Positions 63,802 to 64,000 of a stretch of DNA of 64,000 bases are shown here, in pieces. Below the pieces are notes generated by a model that was not told where the DNA came from, made no database searches, and saw nothing but the letters and a program-made list of their open reading frames with translations. The translations under genes and the position numbers were made by a program. The number at the start of each line of letters is the position of its first letter. The first letter of the stretch is position 1. The stretch is taken from positions 124,001 to 188,000 of the forward strand of contig NZ_JNIZ01000003.1 in assembly GCF_000701485.1 (NCBI RefSeq), in the 5' to 3' direction. This stretch comes from Mycoplasmopsis sturni DSM 22021 (GTDB lineage: Bacteria; Bacillota_I; Bacilli_A; Mycoplasmatales; Metamycoplasmataceae).

Positions 63802-64000
63802 AAAATAAGTCATCTAATTTCTGATTTTTTTTGCCTGAATAAAGTATTTGTCCATCATGAATTAAAGTGACATCTGTAGCATATTTATCTATTTCACTTA
63901 AAATATGCGAGCAAATGATAATGCTTTTTTCTTCTTGTTGTAATTTTTGCAAAATTGAAAACAACTCAAAACGTGCATATGGATCTAAATTAGCAGCCGG
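63779..64000 (-). CDS. ABC transporter ATP-binding protein, C-terminal part (cut by window edge)
   Basis: Only 73 codons are in the window. Visible parts are the D-loop end AANLDPYARFELF, the switch region IIICSHILSEIDKYA with His, and the tail DVTLIHDGQILYSGKK. 'SHILSEI...VTLIHDGQILYSG' is typical of DrrA/CcmA-like ABC-2 exporter ATPases. The stop is TAG, overlapping the start of the first lipoprotein gene. Walker A and the signature motif lie outside. Confidence 0.85.
   Translation of the reverse strand, partial: PAANLDPYARFELFSILQKLQQEEKSIIICSHILSEIDKYATDVTLIHDGQILYSGKKNQKLDDLFYEKVIKS

Noticed and set aside
1-64000. CRISPR array, insertion sequence or prophage
   Set aside because: No spaced direct repeats, no transposase or integrase motifs, and no phage structural genes were seen. 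The giant genes are surface proteins and not mobile elements.

Overview
The window is AT-rich mollicute (Mycoplasma-type) DNA that uses the UGA = Trp code. Almost every gene is open only if TGA is read as tryptophan, for example in AsnS, PolC, DnaA and the giant surface proteins, and genes end in TAA or TAG. Features that fit the Hominis-group lineage (Mycoplasmopsis/Metamycoplasma) are a p37-type thiamine transporter operon, lipoproteins with VASC/TSC-type lipoboxes, a 5S rRNA gene standing alone, a PolC-type polymerase and long coiled-coil surface proteins. The species is not identified; the group assignment is inference.

Layout. 1-11.8 kb (minus): two giant membrane-anchored coiled-coil proteins in one operon, one of 2,817 residues and one cut by the window edge. 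12.1-13.1 kb (plus): a solitary 5S rRNA, thioredoxin and tRNA-Gly(UCC). 13.4-25.7 kb (plus): housekeeping genes, namely a GNAT acetyltransferase, asnS, tmcAL, def, two membrane proteins, a DJ-1 family protein, rsmD, an RlmD/RumA-type methyltransferase, rnhB and the ECF energising module ecfA1-ecfA2-ecfT. 25.7-30.7 kb (minus): trmB, a small conserved-looking protein, an LtrA-like membrane protein, tRNA-Trp(CCA), ychF and NADH oxidase. 30.8-37.1 kb (plus): a choline-kinase-like phosphotransferase, cdsA and polC. 37.1-41.2 kb (minus): a TM2 protein and a p37-p29-p69 type ABC operon headed by a TPP riboswitch. 41.2-50.1 kb (minus): a MacB-like ATPase and a 2,638-residue FtsX-type permease under a promoter embedded in a long palindrome. 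50.2-58.8 kb (minus): ftsH, tilS, pth, recD2-like, an S4-domain gene, dnaN and dnaA. 58.8-59.0 kb: the probable origin of replication, with DnaA boxes. 59.0-61.0 kb (plus): an ABC-2 type exporter. 61.0-64.0 kb (minus): three lipoproteins and the end of an ABC ATPase gene.

Genes on both sides of the origin point away from it (dnaA/dnaN/ftsH to the left, the ABC exporter to the right), as expected when transcription follows replication. Operons are tightly packed, with TAATG-type or short overlaps (ecfA2/ecfT, p37/p29, permease/ATPase, recD2/pth/tilS). Convergent genes share hairpin terminators, several of which overlap stop codons. Several monocistronic or first genes have TATAAT only 6-11 nt before ATG and no Shine-Dalgarno, which suggests leaderless mRNAs.

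I saw no CRISPR array, insertion sequence, phage or integrative element. The most informative items are the TPP riboswitch/p37 unit, the two kinds of giant surface protein, the palindromic promoter of the giant permease, and several conserved enzymes that have lost signature residues (PHP domain of PolC, Fe-S cysteines of the RlmD-like enzyme, CGAC thioredoxin).
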